DNA of 29,707 bases, from IMG/VR virus record IMGVR_UViG_3300001849_000285, positions 1 through 29,707 of that record; one strand, given 5' to 3'. Under the pieces are notes generated by a model. That model searched no databases. It was given only the letters and a program-made list of their open reading frames with translations, and was not told the origin of the DNA. The stretch comes from a virus. The position numbers were made by a program, and so were the translations under genes. Shown in pieces: positions 14,088 through 22,102 of this stretch. Numbering within the stretch: position 1 is the stretch's first letter; each line of letters starts with the position of its first letter.

Positions 14088-14990
14088 ATGTCGTTTACAT
14101 CGTTTGCTGAAATGCGTCGTAGTAGTAATTTTGATGAACTCAAGAAGGAAATGGATCGTCTTACCACCTCTTCATTTGAAAAGAAGACCGATGACCGTCT
14201 ATGGAAGGTCTCAATGGATAAGGCAGGAAATGGTTCTGCGGTTATTCGTTTTCTTCCTGCACCTAAGGGTGAGAAGTGGCCTTGGGTTCGCGTTTGGTCA
14301 CATGGTTTTCAGGGTCCAACCGGAAAGTGGTATATTGAAAATTCACTGACGACACTTAATCAGCCAGATCCCGTGTCTGAACTGAATAGTCAGTTGTGGA
14401 ATTCTGGTATTGAAAGTAATAAGGATATTGTTCGTAAGCAGAAGCGTCGTACAGACTACTATGCGAATATCCTTGTGGTGAAGGATCCCGCAAATCCTCA
14501 GAACGAAGGAAAGGTGTTCATTTTCAAGTTCGGGAAGAAGATCTTTGATAAGATCAAGGATTTGATGAATCCCCAGTTTGAAGATGAGAAGCCGGTCGAT
14601 CCGTTTAATTTCTGGGAAGGTTGCAATTTTAAGCTGCGTATTCGTCGCGTTGAAGGATATGCCAACTATGATAAGTCTGAGTTTTCTGAACCCAGTCCAC
14701 TTTCTGATGATAATGATTATATCGAAGGTATCTGGAATCAGCAACACTCGTTGAGTGCATTTATTGATCCAAGCAACTTCAAGACATATGATGAATTGAA
14801 GTCTCGTTTGGAAAGTGTCCTCAAGCCTAGTGCAAGTGGTTCAACCTTTGCTCGCTTGTCTGCTGAAAAGTCACAGTTGACTGACCCAGATGACGAAATG
14901 TATGTCAAGAGTGCCGTTGCCGCATCATCAAATGCCGCTCCAAAGCCATTAGATGATGATATGGAAAGTTTCTTTGAAGGTCTGAAGTAA
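14088..14990 (+). CDS. 32: gp32-like single-stranded DNA-binding protein
   Basis: A 300-residue homologue of T4 gp32. Matches in order: LWKVSMDKAGNGSAVIRFLPAP, HGFQGPTGKWYIE, KRRTDYYANILVVKDPANPQNEGKVFIFKFGKKIFDKI, and PFNFWEGCNFKLRIRRVEGYANYDKSEF, followed by an acidic C-terminal tail (DDDMESFFEGLK). It coats ssDNA during replication, recombination and repair. The zinc-binding Cys/His cluster of T4 gp32 is absent: its place holds LTTLNQPDPVSELNSQLW. AAGGAG is ideally placed upstream, and a strong terminator follows. All 29 lysines use AAG, unlike the neighbouring genes. Confidence 0.95.
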   Translation: MSFTSFAEMRRSSNFDELKKEMDRLTTSSFEKKTDDRLWKVSMDKAGNGSAVIRFLPAPKGEKWPWVRVWSHGFQGPTGKWYIENSLTTLNQPDPVSELNSQLWNSGIESNKDIVRKQKRRTDYYANILVVKDPANPQNEGKVFIFKFGKKIFDKIKDLMNPQFEDEKPVDPFNFWEGCNFKLRIRRVEGYANYDKSEFSEPSPLSDDNDYIEGIWNQQHSLSAFIDPSNFKTYDELKSRLESVLKPSASGSTFARLSAEKSQLTDPDDEMYVKSAVAASSNAAPKPLDDDMESFFEGLK

Positions 14991-14997
14991 ATCAATT

Positions 14998-15021
14998 GGG
15001 GGGCTTCGGCCCCCCTTTTTT
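14998..15021 (+). terminator. Strong intrinsic terminator after gp32
   Basis: GGGGGGC (14998-15004) pairs with GCCCCCC (15009-15015) around a TTCG tetraloop, followed by six T. The next gene's ATG begins immediately after the T-run. Confidence 0.95.
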
Positions 15022-15597
15022 ATGTTCAAAAAACTCATCATTGGAATACTGTTGTTCGTGTTTTCCACAACAGTATCTGCACAAAATAATTGTTTAAAAC
15101 CAACGAATTTAACTCATCGAGTGCATGAACCTGCTCGATTAAATTACAAATTTATAGGCGGGTCGTGGACAGATGCCACCAAACAATGTGTAATAGATGC
15201 GTTTTATTCGTGGAATATTGCATTGCGTCAGGGGAATAGAAAAATTCAATTTATTTCTACACCTTTTAGACCAGTCAATATTAGTATAGTTCGTTCACCA
15301 CTACCGGTCGAAATTGGTGGAGCATTAACGGATATTAAATTAGGGGATAAGAATTATTTTCAATCGTCTGGGTTAATTATTACATCAGATACACAAATAG
15401 TTAATAATTGCTCAACCATTTATAAAATTACATTACATGAAATCGGACATATTTTGGGATTAGCAGATTTTACTTATAATAAATTTGTTAGCGATAGACC
15501 GATTCCATCTGTGATGAATGCTATGGGTGGCAATGATGATGATCGAGAATTTATTCCATTATTTCCCACAGTGTGTGATATCAATGCTATTCCGTAA
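15022..15597 (+). CDS. Secreted metzincin-like zinc protease
   Basis: A 191-residue protein with a signal peptide (FKKLIIGILLFVFSTTVSA, cleavage likely after A20). It carries the zinc motif HEIGHILGLAD (H139, E140, H143, D149), which fits HExxHxxGxxD with Asp as third ligand, as in snapalysin-type metzincins. SVMN (M165) is a plausible Met-turn. It would be exported to the periplasm or outside to cleave protein. The start lies right against the gp32 terminator with no ribosome binding site, so expression is puzzling. Its 3' end overlaps the convergent glycosyltransferase by 11 nt. Confidence 0.75.
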   Translation: MFKKLIIGILLFVFSTTVSAQNNCLKPTNLTHRVHEPARLNYKFIGGSWTDATKQCVIDAFYSWNIALRQGNRKIQFISTPFRPVNISIVRSPLPVEIGGALTDIKLGDKNYFQSSGLIITSDTQIVNNCSTIYKITLHEIGHILGLADFTYNKFVSDRPIPSVMNAMGGNDDDREFIPLFPTVCDINAIP

Positions 15598-16282
15598 TTA
15601 TGTCTTGTTGTGCTTTCCAGTAATAATATTCCTCATACCATCTATCTGAATAAAACGTTTGTTCATAGCCTTTAAACCATGGACCCCCATCGGTATAGTG
15701 AATGGCTTTAGGCTGTTCAAGATGATAATAGTCATCTAAACAATTCCATTCTAATGGCAATGAACCAATTTCTGTATCATCTAACCATGAAAATTGATGT
15801 AATAATACACCGGGCATGATTGTATTAATTAACTCTGGTGTCAATTTTTTATTAGAGGGATGAGCATTATTGAATAGCATTAAACTGGCCCAATTCTTTC
15901 GATACGCCACGTGCTGTTTAATACCATCCATTTTGATAGCTGTGCGAGGATTGTAAGAAGGATGTTTACATACCGATACAGCTTTCGTTGGATCGGCATA
16001 TTTAAGAATAGAAGCAATATCCTCCACGAAAATAAAATCACAGTCACAAAATACAGACCAACCTGTATAATTATTTAAGAATGGTACCATAAACCGTGTA
16101 TAGGTAAATTCTGTTGATTGATTAGGTTCGGTGGGGCGATTAAAAGCGGGGAATAAACTGCTTTTCTGTAATAAATGGACTGGTACCGTAGAACGCCGTT
16201 GAAGAGAAGAAACACACACATTCACAGCAGTTTCAATTCTTGGGTCATACCCGACATAGACATTCAAAGCTGTTGCATCCAT
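15587..16282 (-). CDS. Glycosyltransferase, GT8-like
   Basis: A 231-residue GT-A fold enzyme: LNVYVGYDPRIE at the N-terminus, the metal-binding DxD as FCDCDFIF (D80, D82), and near the C-terminus AIHYTDGGPWF, the His-Gly-Gly-Pro region typical of GT8-type retaining transferases. The ATG at 16282 is preferred over a GTG at 16288 because GAGG lies at good spacing before it. It begins 9 nt after the upstream glycosyltransferase. Its product could decorate virion proteins or a surface polysaccharide. Confidence 0.75.
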   Translation of the reverse strand: MDATALNVYVGYDPRIETAVNVCVSSLQRRSTVPVHLLQKSSLFPAFNRPTEPNQSTEFTYTRFMVPFLNNYTGWSVFCDCDFIFVEDIASILKYADPTKAVSVCKHPSYNPRTAIKMDGIKQHVAYRKNWASLMLFNNAHPSNKKLTPELINTIMPGVLLHQFSWLDDTEIGSLPLEWNCLDDYYHLEQPKAIHYTDGGPWFKGYEQTFYSDRWYEEYYYWKAQQDIITE

Positions 16283-16291
16283 ACCCACACC

Positions 16292-17125
16292 TCATGTTCT
16301 TAAAAATTGAAATAATTTTGTATTTTGTGGAAATTCATACGTTGAAAATATTTCATTTGTATGTCGTATTTTTTGACGACTATGCTCAAAATACGTTTCA
16401 ATATTATTTAGAAAAGTTTCTTCGCATTGTGTTTTAATAGCCGCATTAAAAAAAGCATGTTGCGATACTGAGACTTTCGAGGAAAAAACAATCATAGGAA
16501 TTTGGAAAAGCCGTGCTATCCATGCCGTTGACCCATGATATCCAATAAATCCACGTGCCCGACTTAATACTCGATATAACTCGGCAATTGGTGTTCGATA
16601 ATCTACTTCTACAATTTTATATTTTGTAGATAAATTTTCAATCATCTGTTTCCAGCCTTCTTGACCAATCGGATCTTTCCATCCTTTTCGTCCAATTTTC
16701 TCTGAAGGAAGTTTTTCAAATGTCTTTAAACTTTCCGAGTTATTATGACTTCCTCCAATAACAAGGGTATCAAAATTCGATGTCACACACGTTTCTGTAG
16801 AATACCAAAAATTATGGTATTGATCTTTGTATTCATAAACCATCGAATCCCTTTTAACTCCATATTCAAAAAGCATATCCGAAGATAAACGTGATGAAAA
16901 AATGTGTGTTAACGTTACGTCTTGTGGAACCATTCGCTGAAAAATATAATTTGCTCGTTCATCTAATGTTTCCGCATCTAACGGATTAATTTTAACACCT
17001 TGTTTATGTGGCCAATGAAAACGTAAATCTACAGGAATGTCAAAACGACATGCTATATTATGAGCATAACAAATTGGAGACGCAATATCTCCATAACCGA
17101 TTTTACCTTTCCAATTTAAGACCAT
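16292..17125 (-). CDS. GT-B (GT9-like) glycosyltransferase-like protein
   Basis: A 277-residue protein. The C-terminal half has LYRVLSRARGFIGYHGSTAWIARLFQIPMIVFSS, resembling the donor-binding segment of heptosyltransferase-type (GT9) enzymes, where a small-residue turn is followed by a helix and a P-x-(I/V)-(V/A) strand. Earlier FDTLVIGGSHNNSE may begin the second Rossmann domain. It starts with MVLNWKGKIGYGD, suited to an N-terminal nucleotide-sugar domain. The start codon lies within a 31-bp tandem repeat. Family assignment is moderate. Confidence 0.5.
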   Translation of the reverse strand: MVLNWKGKIGYGDIASPICYAHNIACRFDIPVDLRFHWPHKQGVKINPLDAETLDERANYIFQRMVPQDVTLTHIFSSRLSSDMLFEYGVKRDSMVYEYKDQYHNFWYSTETCVTSNFDTLVIGGSHNNSESLKTFEKLPSEKIGRKGWKDPIGQEGWKQMIENLSTKYKIVEVDYRTPIAELYRVLSRARGFIGYHGSTAWIARLFQIPMIVFSSKVSVSQHAFFNAAIKTQCEETFLNNIETYFEHSRQKIRHTNEIFSTYEFPQNTKLFQFLRT

Positions 17126-17156
17126 AACCGATTTTACCTTTTCAATTTAAGACCAT
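17091..17156. repeat. 31-bp tandem duplication over a gene junction
   Basis: Two copies with a 31-nt period (17091-17121 and 17122-17152, plus 4 nt of a third) differ at one position (17111 versus 17142). The repeat contains the start of the glycosyltransferase and the end of the tape-measure-like gene. In the upstream copy on the minus strand the duplicated start reads ATG GTC TTA AAT TGA, closed by the single mismatch. Confidence 0.95.
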
Positions 17157-20100
17157 GTATGTCGTTTTTCATTAAATCGCACAAAACTATTATCAGTAGA
17201 ACGGAGTGAGGGTCGTTCAATCATAATAGGCGGCGTCGATTCACTTGGAGCCGATGTGGGCATAGTTTGTGGAACCGAAGGATTTGCTATAAACGGAGGA
17301 GGTGTTGCATCTTCCGTTAATTGAGCCATGGGCATACTAACATTATTCGTTCCTGTTTCAGCTAATGGGGTGGTTGAGGATTCTCCTCCACCAAAAACTC
17401 CCATATCACGAGCCGCTAACGCTGCATCAATACCAACCGAGGCGGCTGTTCCAAAACCGGGTAATGTTGATGCGGCACCGGATGCTAATTCTAATCCGGC
17501 CCCTGACCAGTCTCCGCTCATAGCTCGTTGGGCCGCAAAAGCACCACCAGCCAACAGACCGGCTAACGGTATTTTTTTCAATAAAGATTTGCCAAGAGCT
17601 TTTCCACCAATTTTTGCAGCTTCTTTGCCAGCTAATTTTAATCCAGCTTTTTCTGCAACTTTAACACCTTCTTTTTCAATAATTTTACCTGCGCCTTTAC
17701 CGAGAATTTTTTTCATTTTCCCTTTGGCCAAGCGGGTTATAGCTTTGGCTTTTTTACCCAATTTTCCAGTGCCGGGAATATTTGAAAGAGTATCAGCAAT
17801 ATTCATACCGGTATCAATAATAGAACCAGAACCTTCTTCTCCTCCAGACCCACTTGTAGACGGTGAAGACTCTTCCCCATCGCCAAATGGTAATTGCGGT
17901 TGACTAGATACGGGAGCAATTTCTGGTTTAACTGGTTCGGGTTTAGCGGGAGCATTAATATCAAATCCCGTTTCTTCTTTAATTTGTTCTTGTCGTAAGT
18001 CTTCTTCTTTATCTGCTTTTTCTTCGCCCTCTAGTGGCAATTCACCTTGCTTAGGGACAATTTTAGCTGGTTCTGGCTCTAGTGATAATTTACCTTGTTG
18101 TGTCGCGATTTGGTCTTTGGGTTGAACCATTTCTTCGCTAGTCTTTTCAAGAGTTTTTTCAACCTTTTCTTGAGTCTTTTCAATTTTAGTAATATTCGAT
18201 TCTTCAGTTTTTTCTATTTGTTTTGTCTGTTTTTCATTGCTTGATGTAACTTTTTCTAACGCGGCAATTAGTTTATCAATACTTTGAATTAATGAATCAA
18301 AAGTTTTTTCGAGAGAATCAGAATTTTGAGAACCACGTGAAACCCGAGAACGCTTAGGTGCGGTGACTTCAGATTCTTCAGGTTTATTTGATTCAGACGG
18401 TTTTTCTGTAAATAATGATGGTTGGGTATTATCATTTTTAGACACACTGTGGTCTTCAAGCATTTTGGCTTCGGGCCGCAACACTTCATCAAATTGAGAT
18501 TGAATTTTATTTTTTAATTCATTTTGTTGTTTATTTTTTTTATTTTGTTCAACTGAACCTAATACTTTCTTTTCTAATAATTCTCGTTTTCTTTTATTGG
18601 GAACAAATAAATCATATTCCCATTCACCCGGTCTAAAAATTTCTTCAATAGGTGGTTGAGTTAAAAAGTCTTTGGATGTTTTAACTGCGGCCTTTCCAAG
18701 CGAGCGAACATTTTCAGCAAAACTTTGATTCTTTCCAAAACTAGGTTCAAGATTCCAATCTCGTTGCGCTTTCCCTTTCAAACGAGACATAAAAGTATCA
18801 GGTTCTTCTTCAGAAATACCATATTTTTTAAAGAGAGACTTGCGAGCCTGTTGGGTAACATCTTCCCCGATTTTTGTCATTTCTGGGCGCTTATATTTTT
18901 CGCCCAATGTCCTGACTTCCTCTCCTATTTTGACAAGTCTGAGAATAGATTTTTCAAATTTTTCATTGGTATCCGTTTGTAGATCGGTGATAGCTTTTAA
19001 CGTTTGTTCAAGAACATCTTTTTCATCACCCTTCAAATCGGCTAATAATTCAACATTCATCGATTTCAAGTTTTGAGAAAATGATTTCAAAAATTCTTGT
19101 TGAGTGTTGATATTTTCTTCTGACTGTCCAGTCGTTGAGGAAAGACGAACAGCGTTGCGAATTTGATCGAGAAAATATTCTTTTTCTGGAACATCACCAA
19201 TTGTCCGTGTTGGTTGTTTTAATTTATCTAATGGTAATGGTAGTTGTTCGGGTTTTTGTTCTTCAGAAAAATCTAATGGTAATTCGGGTGAATTTGTAGG
19301 TCGAACATTCGAGGCACTCAAATCAAGAGGTTCATTAAATTGTTGTGTTAATTCTTCACCAAAAACAATTTCTTTTTGTCTCTGAATAATCTCTTCCGGA
19401 ACGGGAGCCATTTGAATGGCGTCTAGACGTTTTTGTTCCTGAATTTCTTCCTCTGTTTTTTTGATTTTTTCTGCTTGTTTCTTTGTTCCACGAATTTCTT
19501 TTTTACCAACGTCAATTTTCTTTTTTGGAGGAACCACTTTCTTAGGTTCTTGAGTTGGTTCAGATTTCTTTGGTTTTTCGGGAACAACTTCTTTGGCCGC
19601 AGATACAACCGGTTCCTCTGTTTTTGATTCTGGGACGGGTGTTGTAGTTTTAACCGAAGACGGTGCAGTAGTAGGAACAGGTGCCGCCGTTTTAACTTGT
19701 GTAGCAGAAGTGGCTGGCGTTTGTGCCGTTCGAGCAGGCGCAGGCGTACGAGGTTTGGGTGTGGCTTTGGAAGACCCTACCGGTGCAATAGGTTTTGTTT
19801 TTTGTGTAGAAATTTTTTCAGCGGGCGTTGGTTTTGGCTGTGTTGGCTGACGAATAAACGTTTCTTTTGGTCTAGCCGTTTCTTTTCCGGGTTCAACATC
19901 TGTTTCTACACCAAAAGATTGCAAGACCACCTTCTCAATATTTAAACTACCCTGATCTATATCCGAAAAAGGATTATTTTTAAAAAGTCCTTCTTCACCC
20001 GTTAAAAAGGCATTTAAATACGAAGGAATAGATAACGAATCTGGAGTGGCAGGACCACCAATTTTCGTTAGACTATATGTCTTATCTTTTCCAGTTGTCG

Positions 20101-20275
20101 GATCAGTAAATGAAAATTTGTTGACAGAAATATCATGATGCAAACTCTCAAGAGCCGAATCCAAATATGGAGCATATTTGCCCTGTGTTAATTTGGCAAA
20201 GCCATTATCTTTTAATGCTGCAACAACTTTTCTTTTGAATTCATGAACAACTGGAGTTTTTTTGATTTGAATCAT
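17147..20275 (-). CDS. Tape-measure-like tail protein, 1042 residues
   Basis: A long protein beginning MIQIKKTPVVHEFKRKVV. Residues about 145-260 are low-complexity, rich in Pro, Thr, Ala and Lys. The middle is mostly charged helix/coiled coil. The C-terminus is rich in Gly/Ala (KGAGKIIEKEG..., then IPLAGLLAGGAFAAQRAMSGDWSGAGLELASGAASTLPG), as I recall from many myovirus tail-length or core structural proteins. Its position directly after the gp26-like gene and its -1 frame extension matches the chaperone-then-tape-measure order of tailed phages. It could instead be another hub or internal structural protein. A hydrophobic tail-tip segment would suit membrane insertion during DNA ejection. 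Confidence 0.55.
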   Translation of the reverse strand: MIQIKKTPVVHEFKRKVVAALKDNGFAKLTQGKYAPYLDSALESLHHDISVNKFSFTDPTTGKDKTYSLTKIGGPATPDSLSIPSYLNAFLTGEEGLFKNNPFSDIDQGSLNIEKVVLQSFGVETDVEPGKETARPKETFIRQPTQPKPTPAEKISTQKTKPIAPVGSSKATPKPRTPAPARTAQTPATSATQVKTAAPVPTTAPSSVKTTTPVPESKTEEPVVSAAKEVVPEKPKKSEPTQEPKKVVPPKKKIDVGKKEIRGTKKQAEKIKKTEEEIQEQKRLDAIQMAPVPEEIIQRQKEIVFGEELTQQFNEPLDLSASNVRPTNSPELPLDFSEEQKPEQLPLPLDKLKQPTRTIGDVPEKEYFLDQIRNAVRLSSTTGQSEENINTQQEFLKSFSQNLKSMNVELLADLKGDEKDVLEQTLKAITDLQTDTNEKFEKSILRLVKIGEEVRTLGEKYKRPEMTKIGEDVTQQARKSLFKKYGISEEEPDTFMSRLKGKAQRDWNLEPSFGKNQSFAENVRSLGKAAVKTSKDFLTQPPIEEIFRPGEWEYDLFVPNKRKRELLEKKVLGSVEQNKKNKQQNELKNKIQSQFDEVLRPEAKMLEDHSVSKNDNTQPSLFTEKPSESNKPEESEVTAPKRSRVSRGSQNSDSLEKTFDSLIQSIDKLIAALEKVTSSNEKQTKQIEKTEESNITKIEKTQEKVEKTLEKTSEEMVQPKDQIATQQGKLSLEPEPAKIVPKQGELPLEGEEKADKEEDLRQEQIKEETGFDINAPAKPEPVKPEIAPVSSQPQLPFGDGEESSPSTSGSGGEEGSGSIIDTGMNIADTLSNIPGTGKLGKKAKAITRLAKGKMKKILGKGAGKIIEKEGVKVAEKAGLKLAGKEAAKIGGKALGKSLLKKIPLAGLLAGGAFAAQRAMSGDWSGAGLELASGAASTLPGFGTAASVGIDAALAARDMGVFGGGESSTTPLAETGTNNVSMPMAQLTEDATPPPFIANPSVPQTMPTSAPSESTPPIMIERPSLRSTDNSFVRFNEKRHTWS

Positions 20276-20281
20276 GATTGT

Positions 20282-20467
20282 TTAGTAACCTTCGCTTTTA
20301 TTTTTATCCGCTTTTTTCTGTAGATGTGTTAATAACAAACCTACATAAACTTCCCTTTCCCACGGCATCATCATTTCTAATTCGGTTAGAGAATAATGAT
20401 GTTCTTGCATTAATAAAAAATTGGTTCGATAAAAATTTGGTAAATTATCGTGTGAAAGGGTTAATCG
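20282..20467 (-). CDS. -1 frame extension of the gp26-like protein
   Basis: An open frame, -1 relative to the gp26-like gene, starts at the slippery site and ends with TAA at 20284-20282, 6 nt before the tape-measure-like start. It encodes 61 residues including FYRTNFLLMQEHHYSLTELEMMMPWEREVYVGLLLTHL, whose well-mixed composition and PWERE(V/I)Y segment look like genuine protein. Frameshifting would yield a 288-residue fusion. The alternative is independent initiation at the ATG at 20410 (42 residues, MQEHHYSLTE...), but no ribosome binding site is visible there. This arrangement parallels the G/GT chaperones upstream of tape-measure genes. Confidence 0.65.
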   Translation of the reverse strand, partial: RLTLSHDNLPNFYRTNFLLMQEHHYSLTELEMMMPWEREVYVGLLLTHLQKKADKNKSEGY

Positions 20468-21147
20468 AAAAAACTTTCTATGCCGTCAACAATAATGGTA
20501 TTTTTTTGTTCGCATTTTTCACACACATATTCAATCGTGTGTTCAATACGAGGAATAGTGACAAAAAATTCTGCAATTTTTGCAAATAAATCTGGTGTTA
20601 AATCATTTACAAAGGCTTTAATATCATTTGGATTTTCATCTTTTGTTGATACACTTTCTTCGTTAGTGTAAATAACATCGATACAGGTTGCAACCATATC
20701 TAAGGTATCCATCATTCCTTCTAGAGCTTCACTGGCTGTTGGATACCGCATGATGACACCTACATCGTCCGTCAATGGAATTTTTTTGGTATGCCCTTCA
20801 AAAAATTTAGGTTGTATATCCGATAAATTTAATGTAAATGGACGACGGTCTTCACAGTTGCCACAAACAAGATTAAATTCAGATTCCTCACCAATAGAAT
20901 TAGAACGTAATTTAATAAAAATGTTTTGCAATTCGAAAAACGGTAATTTGGTTCCATCAATTATCTCATTACTACACGCGGTAATCACATCTTGCATCGC
21001 TCGAATCATTTCACGGGTTTCACCACTTTCTGCGGCCATGATTAAGAGCTTTTCTTCTTTGACCACAAATGGACGCATTCGAACCGTTTCATTAGTAGTC
21101 AGCAGCGTCACATCAAAAGTGGGAATTGCAATTTTAGGTATTGCCAT
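20461..21147 (-). CDS. gp26-like baseplate hub/tail assembly protein (0-frame product)
   Basis: A 228-residue protein, MAIPKIAIPTFDVTLLTTNETVRMRPFVVKEEKLLIMA..., resembling the gp26 hub proteins of T4-like phages. Two CxxC knuckles (C95/C98 in LVCGNCEDRR and C209/C212 in EYVCEKCEQKN) probably bind zinc. AGGAGA stands before the ATG. The frame ends ...ESFFD with a T TTT TTC heptamer two codons before the stop, allowing a longer -1 product. In T4, gp26 is needed for hub assembly. Confidence 0.75.
   Translation of the reverse strand: MAIPKIAIPTFDVTLLTTNETVRMRPFVVKEEKLLIMAAESGETREMIRAMQDVITACSNEIIDGTKLPFFELQNIFIKLRSNSIGEESEFNLVCGNCEDRRPFTLNLSDIQPKFFEGHTKKIPLTDDVGVIMRYPTASEALEGMMDTLDMVATCIDVIYTNEESVSTKDENPNDIKAFVNDLTPDLFAKIAEFFVTIPRIEHTIEYVCEKCEQKNTIIVDGIESFFD
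20467..20473 (-). other. Canonical -1 ribosomal slippery heptamer T TTT TTC
   Basis: Read on the minus strand in the gp26-like frame the heptamer is T TTT TTC (X XXY YYZ). GAT and TAA follow. A 6-bp hairpin CGATAA/TTATCG (20450-20445 with 20432-20427) starts 16 nt downstream. Slippage by -1 opens a 61-codon extension. Confidence 0.65.
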
Positions 21148-21148
21148 G

Positions 21149-22102
21149 TTATCTCCTATTCAAAATTCGTTTAACAATATTAATAATTAATTGAGATGTG
21201 TAAATATATTGACCGTGTGTTTTAGAATCTTCTGGTGTTGTCGTTTTTTGATAATCTTGATCAGGAATACCAGACAGCCCAGATTGTATTTTTCTTTGGC
21301 GTCGAGGATCTGTTGGTAACGGTAAAAGTTCTTGATCTTTAGGTGTTCGGTTTTCCAAAGTAAAGCCTTTTTGATAATTTGGATTAACGTCTTTGTCTAC
21401 AAGATTATCGAATCGTACCATATCTTCTGGCCCTAAACCACCTAATGCTATTTTCTTTGCATAGTCTCCAAAATTAATGTCAGCATTAACCGTGGCATCA
21501 TATTCTGGTTCAAAAGGACTAAATTCAGGACGTTCGGGATTTGGTGTTTGCACCGGTAATTCTTTGCGAGTTTCCCACTTTTTATAGGTAAACGTCACTG
21601 CAATTCTATGAATACTAGGATTGTTATGTGATACTGGTAATGGGGCAATCGCTCGCGGATAGGCTTCAAAAATTTCAAACTCTTGAATAACATTATCTTG
21701 GGTATCAAGAGCTTTGATAATTAATGTGGTTGAATAATTTGTTTTAAGACCTTCTTTATAGAAGGCAATTTCACGTGTCTTTGGGTCAATAATTTTCCGC
21801 ATCCATGTATCAAAATATTCTTTGATCAAAAATTTTTGATCAGAATAAAACGTAAAATTTAACTGATTACCACCAAAATCAATTGTTGAAGCACGAGGAA
21901 TATTTAAATTATTAATACGAATAGGAGCCGAGTTTATCATTAAACCCGGAAACGCAGTTTCTTCACAAAATAAATTAATAAGCGGTTGCGTTTTAATGCC
22001 CATAATAGTAGGAGTCTGAATTTCAACTTCAAATCTATTTGCTTTGGCAAGATTTTCGACGCCAACCGTTGAACGAAATTGCTGAATATTAGTTTGAGCC
22101 AT
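21149..22102 (-). CDS. gp54-like baseplate/tail-tube initiator
   Basis: A 317-residue protein starting MAQTNIQQFRSTVG, with ANRFEVEI, LFCEETAFPG, PRASTIDFGGNQLNFTFYSDQKFLIKEYFDTWMRKI and VTFTYKKWE. This is the tail-tube fold seen in gp19, gp48 and gp54. Length matches T4 gp54 (about 320), which caps the baseplate and starts tube polymerisation. The ATG at 22102 is preferred over a start at 22198, which would run through the end of the upstream gene; GGAG precedes it. A tube-protein paralogue is an alternative. It ends 1 nt before the gp26-like start. Confidence 0.65.
   Translation of the reverse strand: MAQTNIQQFRSTVGVENLAKANRFEVEIQTPTIMGIKTQPLINLFCEETAFPGLMINSAPIRINNLNIPRASTIDFGGNQLNFTFYSDQKFLIKEYFDTWMRKIIDPKTREIAFYKEGLKTNYSTTLIIKALDTQDNVIQEFEIFEAYPRAIAPLPVSHNNPSIHRIAVTFTYKKWETRKELPVQTPNPERPEFSPFEPEYDATVNADINFGDYAKKIALGGLGPEDMVRFDNLVDKDVNPNYQKGFTLENRTPKDQELLPLPTDPRRQRKIQSGLSGIPDQDYQKTTTPEDSKTHGQYIYTSQLIINIVKRILNRR

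Noticed and set aside
14343-14747. 134-residue minus-strand ORF
   Set aside because: Entirely within gp32, which is unambiguous.
17091-17156. CRISPR or phage attachment site
   Set aside because: Only two adjacent copies without spacers, sitting exactly on a gene junction; a simple tandem duplication explains it.
17328-17903. 191-residue + strand ORF
   Set aside because: Antisense to the Gly/Ala-rich end of the tape-measure-like gene; its Pro/Ala-rich composition is a mirror of that bias and it has no ribosome binding site.
20278-20589. 103-residue + strand ORF
   Set aside because: Lies opposite the gp26-like end and its -1 extension; low-complexity Phe/Asn composition typical of a shadow.
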